Below, in pieces: positions 1-8,915 of a stretch of 58,098 nt of DNA (position 1 is its first letter; each line of letters begins with the position of its first letter). The notes below the pieces were generated by a model. That model was not told where the DNA came from, searched no databases, and worked only from the letters and a program-made list of their open reading frames with translations. The translations under genes and the position numbers were made by a program. Source of the stretch: Magnetococcales bacterium (GTDB taxonomy: Bacteria; Pseudomonadota; Magnetococcia; Magnetococcales; Magnetaquicoccaceae); the NCBI GenBank assembly GCA_015231375.1, contig JADGBT010000026.1, forward strand, positions 1 through 58,098, written 5' to 3'.

Positions 1-2
1 AG

Positions 3-92
3 TTCAGACGCATTGCAACTCGTTATGAGAAGTTAGATAAATGCTTTAACGCTATGATTGGTTTGGTTTGCACTATGATTTGGCTTGAATAG
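3..92 (+). pseudogene. IS5-family transposase, C-terminal fragment (cut by window edge)
   Basis: The first open frame reads FRRIATRYEKLDKCFNAM, then a short hydrophobic tail ending at TAG (90-92). The FRRIATRYEK block is the familiar C-terminus of IS5-group DDE transposases. The rest of the gene lies outside the window, so I cannot say whether the element is intact. The likely IS end follows about 20-30 bases downstream. Confidence 0.75.
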
Positions 93-111
93 GAATGATT
101 AATTTCTTGAA

Positions 112-124
112 TGTCAACACGCCC
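112..124. repeat. probable terminal inverted repeat of the IS5-type element
   Basis: TGTCAACACGCCC lies just after the transposase stop. Its reverse complement, GGGCGTGTTGACA, resembles the ends of IS5-group elements. CTAG follows directly and may be part of the target duplication. The other end is outside the window, so pairing cannot be checked. Confidence 0.45.
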
Positions 125-699
125 TAGGCAACCATCATCCAGACCTGCGGATTGTGCAGTCTGGATTGTGGAATATCCAGGGCCTGAAGGGCAAAACATG
201 GAACGCAGAAGGCGTGCGACGCTTTGTGGCTGATGCGGGAATTCCCAAGATAGCGGCAATCCGAAGTTGAGCCAAGGCTGGCGACGATAGCGCGGATCAG
301 GGTCAACTCGGCGATCTGGACAGCCGAATATTTTGAAATTGCAGGAGTTAAAGCATCTTTTCCCCATGAAGTGGCACAAACGACGCGAGAAGTGGGGCAT
401 CCCGGCCCCGGTGTAACGGAGCAATGCTGTTGTCAACCTCATGCGACGGCATTTGACCTGCCCTTCTTGCACCACATGGTGGATCTGGCCAGCCTTCCTG
501 TAGTTTTTTCTCCGTTCTCCCGTCTCAACGCTCCCATGCCCGACAAAACGCACGCCGGACTTTCGTCACAGTGGCGCCCACCATGGGTCGGTGCGGCATG
601 AATACCAGTGAACGGGCCCGGCGCGAACGTGGGCCACCTGGGGGCAAAGAGGGCGCAAGTCCGGTGCGGCACGGTCTGGACAACCTCGCCCCGGTCTGT
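125..699. other. 575 bases with gene remnants only
   Basis: No complete gene is convincing here. Two short protein-like plus-strand tails are visible. One runs from the IS end to a TGA near 270 (contains LRIVQSGLWNIQGLKGKTWN). The other ends at TAA 414-416 (contains ELKHLFPMKWHKRREKWGIP). Both lack a start and look like 3' ends of disrupted genes, the first perhaps broken by the IS insertion. I do not recognise either family. Confidence 0.4.
620..635 (+). repeat. 16-bp direct repeat, copy 1
   Basis: GGCGCGAACGTGGGCC occurs here and again at 1198-1213, so the two copies flank arfB. Similar G-rich sequence continues after each copy. The repeat could be a small dispersed element or the footprint of a past insertion. 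Confidence 0.6.
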
Positions 700-1116
700 T
701 CACCCGTCACAGCCTGACACCCCGCGTCGCCCTTGCTTGATGTCGGCCCGATGGCTCTTGGCCTCCAGGCGGCGCATGCGACTGGCTCGGGTCGGGCGAG
801 TCGGTCTGCGCGTGACTGGTTCTACCATGGCCTGCCGGATCAGGTGGTCCAGTCGCTCCAAAGCATCCTGCCGATTGCGTTCCTGGGTCCGATGGCGGCG
901 GGCATCAATCACCAGCACGCCCTCATCCGTCATGCGGCTTCCGGCCAGGCGCACCAACCGTTCCCGGACCGCCGGGGTGAGGATCGCGGAGTTGGCCGCG
1001 TCATAGCGCAGTTGCACCGCCGTGGCGACCTTGTTGACGTTTTGGCCGCCCGGACCCGACGCCCGCACGAACTCCAGTCGAATCTCCCCATCAGGGACCA
1101 ATAGCCACCGTGACAT
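700..1116 (-). CDS. arfB: Alternative ribosome-rescue factor / peptidyl-tRNA hydrolase ArfB
   Basis: This 138-aa protein has the class I release-factor catalytic motif: GPGGQNVNK at residues 21-29, with the GGQ at 23-25. The C-terminal tail is rich in Arg and Lys (TRRPTRPTRASRMRR), as expected for the ArfB tail that enters the empty mRNA channel of stalled ribosomes. ArfB hydrolyses peptidyl-tRNA on non-stop ribosomes without a stop codon. The length matches the family (about 140 aa), and it lacks the codon-recognition domains of RF1/RF2. The start is ATG at 1116. It is a single-gene unit, about 140 bases downstream of the nickel operon on the same strand. Confidence 0.92.
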   Translation of the reverse strand: MSRWLLVPDGEIRLEFVRASGPGGQNVNKVATAVQLRYDAANSAILTPAVRERLVRLAGSRMTDEGVLVIDARRHRTQERNRQDALERLDHLIRQAMVEPVTRRPTRPTRASRMRRLEAKSHRADIKQGRRGVSGCDG

Positions 1117-1197
1117 TCACCACACTCCCTTTCCCTATTGCGCCCCCTGTCTCGCCCAGGACAAATGCCACCAGGGGATACTCCGACTGAACTAACT

Positions 1198-1213
1198 GGC
1201 GCGAACGTGGGCC
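1198..1213 (+). repeat. 16-bp direct repeat, copy 2
   Basis: Identical to 620-635 (GGCGCGAACGTGGGCC). It lies in the 142-base gap between arfB and the nickel transporter ATPase gene. Confidence 0.6.
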
Positions 1214-1258
1214 GACTGAGGGGAAGATGTGTGCCCTTTTGGGTATTGAACGACATCT

Positions 1259-1954
1259 TCATAGTCCACATAGAGGGCAAGGAGAAGGTTGGATCCGACC
1301 AGAGGCGCTATCAGTCACCACCCGCCCATCGGCAAACACGAGGGTACGGTCGCAGACGGTACGCAACCAAGCCAGATCATGTCCCACCACAATCCGGGTC
1401 TGGGGAAGTCCTGCCAGCAGAGTGGCCAACTGCCCGCGCCCCTGAGGATCTAGACCGGCATACGGTTCATCCAGCAACAGAATCTCCGGCGACATGGACA
1501 ACACCGCCGCGATGGCCGCCCGCCGTTTCTCGCCGCCGGACAAACGATGGGAGGGGCGGCTCCGCAGGTGTCCGGCCCCCATGGACTCCAACGCCTGCCG
1601 GACCACCTGTTGACACGCCTCCCCCGTCATGCCCAGATTCAAGGGACCAAACGCCACATCTTCTTCCACCGTGGGCATGAACAACTGGTCGTCGGGATGC
1701 TGAAAAACCAACCCCACCCAACGGCGCAGAGATTCCCGCCCTGTCACTGGCGACCCATTCAACCACAGACTCCCCTCATCCGGGACGATCACACCGCCCA
1801 GACACCACAGCAGGGTGGACTTGCCCGCCCCGTTGCCGCCCACGATGGCCACGCTCTCGCCGCGCCGGATGCCGAAGGAGATCCCATCCAGTGCCTTGGT
1901 GCCATCCGGGTAGCGATAATGCAAATCACGCACTTCCACATGCAAGGCAGTCAC
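1259..1954 (-). CDS. nikO: ECF-type nickel (or cobalt) importer ATPase NikO/CbiO
   Basis: This 231-aa ABC ATPase has Walker A GGNGAGKST (about 39-47), Q-loop VFQHPDDQ, signature LSGGEKRR and Walker B ILLLDEPYAGLD, followed by a switch His in VVGHD. VFQHPDDQ is characteristic of the CbiO/EcfA family. It powers metal uptake with NikQ and NikMN. The open frame continues upstream, but the family's usual N-terminus starts at GTG 1954, which overlaps the nikQ stop in a 4-base GTGA, so the genes are translationally coupled. Cobalt is possible from the ATPase alone; the adjacent nikR favours nickel. Confidence 0.9.
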   Translation of the reverse strand: MTALHVEVRDLHYRYPDGTKALDGISFGIRRGESVAIVGGNGAGKSTLLWCLGGVIVPDEGSLWLNGSPVTGRESLRRWVGLVFQHPDDQLFMPTVEEDVAFGPLNLGMTGEACQQVVRQALESMGAGHLRSRPSHRLSGGEKRRAAIAAVLSMSPEILLLDEPYAGLDPQGRGQLATLLAGLPQTRIVVGHDLAWLRTVCDRTLVFADGRVVTDSASGRIQPSPCPLCGL

Positions 1955-2751
1955 GCGCCGCTCCCTATGATCCAGGCTCCCAGCCGTTCCACCGGATTCA
2001 GAAAACGTACCGCGACGAACACCAGCGACCAGCCGACCAGAAAGGTCCAATCTCCGGCTTGCAGGCGCGATGCACGGGTTGTCGGAAACGTCCCCTTGAA
2101 ACCCCGGCACAGCATGGCTTGATGAATGCGTTCCGCCCGCCCCACGGCGCGCAGCAACAGATGTCCGACAAGCCGGGCATAAATGCTCCAGCCACGCCCG
2201 TGACCACCGAAAGATCGCAGATCCCTGGCGCGGGCCATGCGTTCCGCCTCGTCGGTGAGGACAAAAAGATAACGATACATCAGCAGGATCTGGGTGACGA
2301 AGATCCGGGGAGTTCCAAGCCGTTCCGCCGCCCGCCCCAGTTCCGGCAGGCTGGTGGTGGCGACCAGCACCAGCAACACGCTCATGGCCAGCAGAAAGCG
2401 CAGCAGAATGGAGAGCCAGGAGAACCACCCGCCCCCGATCGTCAACCCGTCGAGCAGCAACATGGGCTGGGTATCCAACAGGGGGTTGAACAGCCCGACC
2501 AACAACGGAAATGGCGCCAGAACCCAAAGACGACGCAACACCCAACGGGCTGGAATACCGGCGCGGGTCACCAGAACCACCGGAAAAAACAGCCAAGGCA
2601 GCAAACCACTGACGGCATGTGGGTCGAACGAGACGACACACAACAAAAACAGCACCATCACCAGCAATTTTGCGCGGGGTTCCAGACGATGCACCGGGGA
2701 ATCGCCTCTGGCCAACTGATCCAGGGCATCCACGGTCAGCAGGGATCTCAC
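1951..2751 (-). CDS. nikQ: Transmembrane component of nickel/cobalt ECF transporter, NikQ/CbiQ
   Basis: This 266-aa, strongly hydrophobic protein has several membrane segments and the cytoplasmic signatures of the CbiQ family that couple to the ATPase: ERMARARDLRSFGG and, near the end, RAERIHQAMLCRGFKG, both with the Ala-Arg-Gly type coupling motif. The N-terminal LARGDSPVHRLEPRAKLL is also typical of CbiQ. GTG at 2751 is chosen because it gives the family length and overlaps the nikMN stop by GTGA. The open frame extends further upstream but that part is antisense noise. It is the middle gene of nikMN-nikQ-nikO. Confidence 0.9.
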   Translation of the reverse strand: MRSLLTVDALDQLARGDSPVHRLEPRAKLLVMVLFLLCVVSFDPHAVSGLLPWLFFPVVLVTRAGIPARWVLRRLWVLAPFPLLVGLFNPLLDTQPMLLLDGLTIGGGWFSWLSILLRFLLAMSVLLVLVATTSLPELGRAAERLGTPRIFVTQILLMYRYLFVLTDEAERMARARDLRSFGGHGRGWSIYARLVGHLLLRAVGRAERIHQAMLCRGFKGTFPTTRASRLQAGDWTFLVGWSLVFVAVRFLNPVERLGAWIIGSGA

Positions 2752-3803
2752 GACATTGAGGAGGACGGAGGCGTTGGGGTCCCGGACCGGCGCCGCAACA
2801 TCCACCCAACGCCCAAAAGCAACACCAAGGTCAAAAGACCGCCCACCAGACCCGCCAGGGATTTCCCGGCATCGGGGGTACCCCACGGCGCATCGCCGCG
2901 TCCGAGTTGTCCATCCATCTTTTTGAAGGCGTAATCCGGCATGGGGGCGATCCGCTCCTGGAGTTGCGCCAGGGTTTGATGCGCGCCATCTGCGGGTTTG
3001 CCCAGTTCCGATTCGCCGGTCAGTCTGGCGATGGACCATTCCAGCCCATCCGGATGGGTTGATGCGAACCAGGAAACAACCACGCCAGTCAGCAACGCCA
3101 CAGCCCCAACCGCCATGAGCATCCGGGGCCGAAGCGTTCCATTGCCGGTTGGCGCGAAGGATGCGATCTTCTCTCCATTCGGGCGGGCTTGACGCAGGAA
3201 CTGCAGTACCGTCACGGTGACGAGACCTTCGACCACGCCAATGGCCAGATGGATGGGCTGCATGGCCAGCAGAAAAGCCGTCAGGGGCAACTCGGCGATG
3301 CCGGAAAGGCGGGTTTCCAACACCACCCCCAAGGCTCCCAGTTGCACGGCCAGAATCGCAGAACAGAATACCATCATGCGCCAACGCAGACTCGTGGCGG
3401 ATGATGCCCCGGCAAAAGGTCGAAAAATCAGAGGAAAAACCAGATAACAGGGAATCACCCCCATGTTGAAGATATTGGCTCCCAAGGCCAGCAACCCGCC
3501 ATCCGCGAAGAAGAAGGCCTGCACCACCAATACCGACGCCATGCCCAGAAAGGCCGCATGGGAACCCAGCAGGATGGAAATCAGCATGCCCCCGGCCAGA
3601 TGGCCGCTGGAACCGGTACCGGGAATGGTGAAATTGATCATCTGGGCGGCGAAGATGAAGGCTCCCATCACGCCCATCATGGGGACCGCCGCCTCTTGTT
3701 GCGTCGCCTGCAGTTTGCGGGCACTCACGGCGATGGCGGTTCCCGAGGCCAGCCAGAACCCGGCCCCAATTTCAGCGGACAACAAAGCGTCGGACATGTG
3801 CAT
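2748..3803 (-). CDS. nikM: Nickel-binding substrate-capture protein NikMN (CbiM-like with PDGLE domain)
   Basis: This 351-aa membrane protein has a CbiM/NikM core (about 1-205) fused to a C-terminal PDGLE-type segment (PDGLEWS at 251-257), a short periplasmic stretch and a last transmembrane helix. The core carries IPGTGSSGHLAGG. The mature start Met-His matters because His2 binds the metal in this family. ATG at 3803 gives MHMSDALL; an upstream in-frame TTG would displace it. The SD-like GGAGAG lies upstream. A strong promoter is seen at 3861-3889, and nikR is divergent. The fusion replaces the separate NikN/CbiN subunit. Confidence 0.9.
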   Translation of the reverse strand: MHMSDALLSAEIGAGFWLASGTAIAVSARKLQATQQEAAVPMMGVMGAFIFAAQMINFTIPGTGSSGHLAGGMLISILLGSHAAFLGMASVLVVQAFFFADGGLLALGANIFNMGVIPCYLVFPLIFRPFAGASSATSLRWRMMVFCSAILAVQLGALGVVLETRLSGIAELPLTAFLLAMQPIHLAIGVVEGLVTVTVLQFLRQARPNGEKIASFAPTGNGTLRPRMLMAVGAVALLTGVVVSWFASTHPDGLEWSIARLTGESELGKPADGAHQTLAQLQERIAPMPDYAFKKMDGQLGRGDAPWGTPDAGKSLAGLVGGLLTLVLLLGVGWMLRRRSGTPTPPSSSMS

Positions 3804-3860
3804 CAACCACTCTCCAATGCAGAAAAGTATGATAAATTTCTATTCCTTCTTAAAAATGAC

Positions 3861-3889
3861 ATTCTATGGAATCATGGCCGAGGTGTCAA
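3861..3889 (-). promoter_or_regulatory. Promoter of the nikMN-nikQ-nikO operon
   Basis: Read on the minus strand, TTGACA (3889-3884), a 17-base spacer and TAGAAT (3866-3861) form a near-consensus sigma-70 promoter, with about 50 bases to the nikM start. A TCATAC (plus-strand GTATGA, 3827-3832) just downstream matches one half of the E. coli-type NikR operator. The partner half at the standard 16-base spacing is not present, so NikR control is inferred from gene order. Confidence 0.65.
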
Positions 3890-3923
3890 GCATGCGGTGA
3901 TGATCGGGTCAAAGGAGATCGAT

Positions 3924-4343
3924 ATGGAAAAAACTATTGAAAGATTCACCATCTCCCTGGAAGAGGAGTTGGCGCGCCAGTTTGACGATCTGATTCATCT
4001 GCGCGGCTACAAGAATCGCTCCGAAGCGGTACGGGATCTGTTACGCAAGGAGTTGGCCACGGTGAAACTGGAGCAGGATGGCTCAGGAGAGGGCGTCGGC
4101 GCCTTGAGCTACGTTTACGATCATCACCAGAGGGAACTCAGCCGCAGACTGACCCGGATGCAGCATGATGAACACGATTTGACCCAGGCCACCTTGCATA
4201 TTCATCTGGATCATGACCGCTGCCTGGAAACCGTCGTCTTGCGCGGCGCGATGGACCGCATCCGCAGCCAAGCCCAATCCATCACCGCCGAATCGGGAGT
4301 GCAGTATGGCCATTTGCATCTGATTCCTCTGGACGGGGAGTAG
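3924..4343 (+). CDS. nikR: Nickel-responsive transcriptional regulator NikR
   Basis: This 139-aa protein has an N-terminal ribbon-helix-helix DNA-binding domain (ERFTISLEEELARQFDDL... RSEAVRDLLR) and a C-terminal ACT-like nickel-binding domain. The expected square-planar ligands are present: His81, His92, His94 and Cys100 (HIHLDHDRC), equivalent to His76, His87, His89 and Cys95 of E. coli NikR. The ATG at 3924 follows AAAGGAG at a good spacing. It is transcribed divergently from nikMN and most probably represses the transporter when nickel is sufficient. Confidence 0.93.
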   Translation: MEKTIERFTISLEEELARQFDDLIHLRGYKNRSEAVRDLLRKELATVKLEQDGSGEGVGALSYVYDHHQRELSRRLTRMQHDEHDLTQATLHIHLDHDRCLETVVLRGAMDRIRSQAQSITAESGVQYGHLHLIPLDGE

Positions 4344-5034
4344 CAAGTCCCCAAGACGGACCGTATCTAGGTGCAAGGTCGTGGCGGGAGGCATGAAATC
4401 TTAAAGTTTAAATCTTTGAAATAAAACATAAAAGACGTTTATTGATGATTTAAACCCAAACAAGACACACGTTCAACTCTTTGTTGCCGACCAATGGCAT
4501 TTCCAAAATGGTCCAAAAAACAGGTCTGCGTTGTTCATTGATTTTCAAGGCAAAAGTTCGGTCCAAAATTCCAGGCCACTTCATATGAACGGTCCATAGC
4601 TTTTGGAGAATGTCGCCAGGGAGAAGGGAGAAAGGCCGTTTTTCGACTCCCGTTGGTCCAGTTTCCGACCGAGCGCAATTTCAAACCGGCGCGGCTATCT
4701 ATTGAAAATATTGGAATTTTTCCAACAAAAAAAGCCGCTCTGGAAGGGCGGCTTTTGTGCTGAGAATACCTTGTCAAACAAAAATGGTGAACCAATATGA
4801 ACATTCCAAACCAAATTCTCCACCTCTTGTTGCGGTGCAGCATGGAGAAAAGTTCAAAGATATCTTAGTGACCAATTGATCCAGAGATGGATAACCAGAT
4901 TGATCTTCAAGGCTTTATCCATAGTGCATCAGAATTTATCCTCCGCGCCACATGACACCTGTGGACCACCTTTCAACTCCCGATTGGTAGGCAATGGCTT
5001 TTTCACCCATTTTTTCCAGGGATACAAGCCTGGG
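4344..5034. other. 691-base AT-rich intergenic region
   Basis: No convincing gene is present. The region contains the bidirectional terminator at 4730-4756 and, just before it, a small hairpin TTGGAATTTTTCCAA (4711-4725). Two tiny plus-strand frames (ATG at about 4783, ending in DILVTN; and ATG about 4888, ending in ILRAT) have protein-like composition but no recognisable family and are left uncalled. Confidence 0.4.
4730..4756. terminator. Bidirectional Rho-independent terminator
   Basis: AAAAGCCGC (4730-4738) and GCGGCTTTT (4748-4756) form a perfect 9-bp stem with a 9-base loop, with A-runs and T-runs on both sides. It can stop nikR transcripts from the left and transcripts of the Rpn gene from the right. 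Confidence 0.85.
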
Positions 5035-6000
5035 TCACGAGGCGAACACATCGTCCACAGAATTGGCGAAGACAAAGTTGTCACTCCATGTCTCGATCAA
5101 TTCCAGGTTTGCCAACTTCACCTTTTCAGTCACCCAGTCTGGCGTCGCACCGAACTTACGACGTATCAGTTTCAGAAGCATGGAAGCGGCTTCTTCCTGG
5201 CGACCGATCTGAATCCCCATCAACCGTCCACGTTCCTCACCAATCCGCTCCACGCTTGTGATATAAGGCATTTTCTTGTTCTCCTCGAAGTTGGATAGAT
5301 TTGTCCAGAATTGGTTGTCCAACTCTTCTGGCAGGTTCAGCACCCAGTCGATGAATCGAAAGAGGTTAACGATCTGTTGGCGGCTGAAGCCTCGTTCGTA
5401 CAGCATGCGCGTAATGCGCATTTTCTGCTGAAATCGCTCTGTCGGCTGGTTCCTGGTCTGTTTGCCGGTCAGATGCGCCAGAGTGACGATGGCAAACGGG
5501 TTAGTGGATGACTCCAAAAGATCCATCCGAGACAGGTAATCCAGCAATTTTATGGCATTGAACTGGAAACTGACCTTCGATCCCCACTTCTGGTAACCAA
5601 ACGCCGATGGCCGCCAAGCACCTTCTTCGTCAGCGAGGATAGCCAGGCTGACCACAGGTCTCTTGTAGAGGTCGAAGGCCCGATACTGACAGGTAAACAT
5701 CCGCTCTTCGAAATGCGGGTCGCGGTTCCCCTGGACTTCGACATGGATCAGTACCCAGAGTTCGTCACCATCAAGCAGCCAGACCCTGACCAACAGATCA
5801 ACACGACGATTGCCGGACTCCGCTTCCCGTGTGATCCGGTCCAACTCCTTGTCCAAGAATTCCGGGGCGCGCTGCCAGTCGATGCCATCATGTGCATCTG
5901 GCAGGAAAAACTCCAGAAAGTCCTTCAAATACGCCTTCAGGATCTCTTTCCATGGCGAGTCGTACTCGGTCGGTTGACTTTGATTGTCGTGATCGGTCAT
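5035..6000 (-). CDS. Rpn/transposase-like PD-(D/E)XK nuclease family protein
   Basis: This 321-aa protein resembles the Rpn (recombination-promoting nuclease) family, often annotated as putative transposase or DUF4351-type cytosolic protein. The nuclease core is visible as RRVDLLVRVW (Asp68), then LWVLIHVEVQG (Glu88-x-Gln90), the D...ExQ form of the PD-(D/E)XK motif. A middle segment FQQKMRITRMLYERGFSRQQIVNLFRFIDW and a C-terminal charged helical region follow. Family members are Mg-dependent DNA endonucleases that raise recombination and often occur in many genomic copies. It is monocistronic, starts at ATG 6000 and ends before the terminator at 4730-4756. Confidence 0.8.
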   Translation of the reverse strand: MTDHDNQSQPTEYDSPWKEILKAYLKDFLEFFLPDAHDGIDWQRAPEFLDKELDRITREAESGNRRVDLLVRVWLLDGDELWVLIHVEVQGNRDPHFEERMFTCQYRAFDLYKRPVVSLAILADEEGAWRPSAFGYQKWGSKVSFQFNAIKLLDYLSRMDLLESSTNPFAIVTLAHLTGKQTRNQPTERFQQKMRITRMLYERGFSRQQIVNLFRFIDWVLNLPEELDNQFWTNLSNFEENKKMPYITSVERIGEERGRLMGIQIGRQEEAASMLLKLIRRKFGATPDWVTEKVKLANLELIETWSDNFVFANSVDDVFAS

Positions 6001-6122
6001 GTCAACATCCTCGAATGTTCTGCCTTTGAACTGGAGTCAAAGCCTTCAAGAAACAGCCTTCAAGAAACGATCATATGGGTGAATAATGTCAATCATGATC
6101 AATCCATAGAAGCAACTCATTC

Positions 6123-7140
6123 ATGAAATCACTTTCTATCTTCGTCGGCATGTTCCGCAGCCGAACCACCTTGCAGATGGAAATCCTGGCCTTGCGACAT
6201 CAACTGGCGGTCTTGCAAAGAACTCACCCTCGTCGGTTGCAGATCCACCCATTGGACCGCCTGCTTTGGATCTTGCTATCACGCATTTGGCAAGGTTGGC
6301 GTGAAGCCTTGGTCATCGTCAAACCAGCAACAGTGATCCATTGGCATCGTGAAGGATTTCGGCTGTTCTGGAAATTGAAATCCTGCCACAAACGCCTCGG
6401 TCGTCATACGGTCACGAAGGAACTCAAGGATCTGATTCGCAAAATGAGCCTTGAGAATCCCCTGTGGGGTGCGCCCCGCATCCATGGCGAATTGCTGAGA
6501 GCTTGGCGACCAAGTGGCAGAGACATCAGTCGCAAAATACATGATCAAACAAACTAAACCTCCATCTCAAACCTGGAAGACCTTCCTGGAGAACCACGCC
6601 GATTGCCTCGTTGCCATGGACTTTTTCACCGTGCCAACACTTTTCTTCAAGGTGTTCCACGTCCTGATTCTGCTTGACCATGAACGCCGCCGCATCATCC
6701 ACTTCAACATTACCACCAACCCGACCGCCGCATGGGTCGCTCAACAAATCAGGGATGCTTTCCCCTGGGATTCTGCTCCTCGCTATTTGATCCATGATCG
6801 AGATCTGGTTCTTCATGGCAGGTGCCAAGAAATCCTGAAGGCCATGGGAATCAAATAGGTAAAAATTGCGCCAGCATCTCCTTGACAAAACGCTTATTGC
6901 GAACGAGTGATCGGGTCGATTCGCAGAGAGTGTCTGGATCACGTCATCGTGATGAACGAGGAACACCTGCGACGGACCCTGACCTCGTACCTGATCTATT
7001 ATCACGAAACGCGCACTCATCTTGGTCTGGCCAAAGATTGTCCTGAGTCAAGGACGGTACAGCCAATTGGGGCAGGTGATGTCATCGCCATTCCGCATCT
7101 CGGTAGGCTGCACCATCAGTACCTGCGGAAAGCTGCCTGA
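6123..7140 (+). pseudogene. Integrase-core (rve) transposase, inactivated by frameshift and two stops
   Basis: The N-terminal part (LQMEILALRHQLAVLQR, then an HTH-like region to RIHGELL near 6500) continues in another frame from about 6510 with the integrase core: DCLVAMDFFTVPT and YLIHDRDL. Two in-frame stops follow (TAG 6856-6858 and a TGA about 27 bases later). The same frame then resumes with ERVIGSIRRECLDHV, the usual third acidic block, and YHETRTHLGLAKD. All three DDE positions remain recognisable, so the decay is recent. It belongs with IS481/IS3-like integrases. Confidence 0.85.
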
Positions 7141-7397
7141 TCCAACTCCACAGTTTCGACTTGTCAAAGAGCGCATCCTAAAGAGTGAAGTTCCGATTCC
7201 TCTTGTCCGCTTCAGGAAAATTTGGGCCGTGGCGTCCGATGGAACCTCAATCTTGTCTCTGATTTTCGTGGAGATCCGCCTCAGTGTCCAGAAAAATCCT
7301 GCGGCCCCATCGCCAAATGGTCTGGCAATGGGGCTAAAAATGGGTCGGATGGGGTTTTTGATAGGGACAGGATGGAATTTACGAGATGCACATCGGC

Positions 7398-8915
7398 CTA
7401 CCTCCTTAAGTAGCAATCAAAAATATTGAGCATATTGACCAGAATCTGTTCGCCAAGCATGGTTTGCAAGAGCGGAGACTCCTGGATGTATAACTTGTAG
7501 TTTGCGATCCTATTGCGCGATTTGTTCTGCTTTATGTATTCGCTCAGGATATCCAGGATCATCTCCGAGAAGAGCTTCCGCTCGCCCAGCATGAATCCCA
7601 GATCACTGTTTGCATGAGGCTCAGGGCGATAAAGCCGACCCTTACCTTGCAACATGTGGCTAATGCTGATGCCGGAGCTGTCGATATTCGCATCGCGCAG
7701 GCGAAAAATATTGACCTCTGATGTCAGGTTCCTCGGCAGAATGACCGGCTTACTCGGTGATGGGCAAATGACGTTACAGATCTTTTCTTCATTGATCGGC
7801 TCTTGATACTTTCTGCCATCTTTCAGTTCCTTACGCATCGTCTCCACGAATGTCCATGCGATGCCATAGAGAACCGCAAAACGGAGTACTTTGAATTGGA
7901 CACTCAAATCGTAAACCGATTTAATGTTTCTTGTTAATCTTTTAGGCTTTCCATGGGTGTCGCATATGACGCCAAATTTGTATTTTAGCCGCTTTAAATT
8001 GTCAATTTTTTCTCTGTTGAGCGACTCACCATCTCTTTGCTCATCAACCAGTTCCGACAATGTCTTGCGCTCTGCAAAGATCGTCTCATTTTCATCTTCA
8101 TATGACCAATTGATGACCTCCCTAGCCACCCGTATGCCTTCGAAGCACTCGTTAAGCTGCCCTGAACCATACAATAAGGCCAACCAACTTTTGATCTCCT
8201 GGATCATTATTTCGGCATTATCACAATCGATGAACAACCCTCTGACCGGGAGGAGCATCACATCATACCGTGATCTGATTTCTAGAGTCTTTTCACTAAT
8301 ATCGTTATTTTCATCAATCGCTTCCCTCAGGCTGATCAGATCCGGTTGAGAAAGGCTGATAATCCCTCTGGCATAGAGGCCGCAGATGTTCTTTCGAAGA
8401 GAGTTGGCACCCCTTTTACAAATATCTTGAAAATCAACCTTATCATTGGCCTCCATGTCGATGCTGGCATGGTATTGATCACGGAGAAAATCATGGATAC
8501 GCTCGAAATCTGGAAAATCATTTATGACTTGTTGTCCAATGGCGGTTGCTGATACGATGCCTGTGGGATGTTGTTGAAAGTGCAGGGTGTGCAGCACCTG
8601 CAGCAGGAATCCAGAAAAAGTGCTTTCATCTCCTACTTCGGGGATAGACTCGCCTTCAGTAGACGGGCTTTGCGGACTCCATTTCGAGAGGTTGTAGTCT
8701 GCTGCCACGATCTCCACGGGAAATACCTTATTGCCAGGTGCTTTGTCTTGTTCATACTGCTGCAGAAGGCGTCTATAATTGTTGATGGATTTTACCGCAA
8801 AATTGTTTCCATTGAAGTCTTTGTATGTGATCTCAAAATATTTCTCGAAATTTCCATGCAGTTTATTGGGAGGAGGCACTGTGTCCTCGATATACAAGAT
8901 CCTTATCTTATTCAT
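7398..8915 (-). CDS. Receiver-like response regulator with unknown large C-terminal region
   Basis: The first ~135 residues of this 505-aa protein look like a receiver domain. The acidic pair is Glu10-Asp11 in ILYIEDT, VAADYNLSK places the phospho-acceptor at Asp73, and HPTGIVSATA (residues 116-125) fits the beta-4 Thr/Ser-Ala switch. An insertion of about 20 residues follows Asp73. The remaining ~370 residues are mostly helical and unlike any output domain I know; no helix-turn-helix is evident. The gene starts 8 bases inside the upstream kinase-like gene, so the two are translationally coupled and probably act as a cognate pair. The receiver call is by motif only. Confidence 0.6.
   Translation of the reverse strand: MNKIRILYIEDTVPPPNKLHGNFEKYFEITYKDFNGNNFAVKSINNYRRLLQQYEQDKAPGNKVFPVEIVAADYNLSKWSPQSPSTEGESIPEVGDESTFSGFLLQVLHTLHFQQHPTGIVSATAIGQQVINDFPDFERIHDFLRDQYHASIDMEANDKVDFQDICKRGANSLRKNICGLYARGIISLSQPDLISLREAIDENNDISEKTLEIRSRYDVMLLPVRGLFIDCDNAEIMIQEIKSWLALLYGSGQLNECFEGIRVAREVINWSYEDENETIFAERKTLSELVDEQRDGESLNREKIDNLKRLKYKFGVICDTHGKPKRLTRNIKSVYDLSVQFKVLRFAVLYGIAWTFVETMRKELKDGRKYQEPINEEKICNVICPSPSKPVILPRNLTSEVNIFRLRDANIDSSGISISHMLQGKGRLYRPEPHANSDLGFMLGERKLFSEMILDILSEYIKQNKSRNRIANYKLYIQESPLLQTMLGEQILVNMLNIFDCYLRR

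Noticed and set aside
1955-2809. N-terminal extension of the nickel ATPase frame to 516 residues.
   Set aside because: The extra part is an out-of-frame reading of nikQ and lacks similarity to ABC proteins; GTG 1954 gives the family length and couples to nikQ.
3827-3854. Complete E. coli-type NikR operator (GTATGA-N16-TCATAC).
   Set aside because: GTATGA is present at 3827-3832, but the partner at 3849-3854 is CTTAAA-like, not TCATAC.
4783-4960. Two tiny plus-strand frames (ATG about 4783 and about 4888).
   Set aside because: Protein-like composition but no ribosome-binding site, no known family and no clear length; kept only as intergenic notes.
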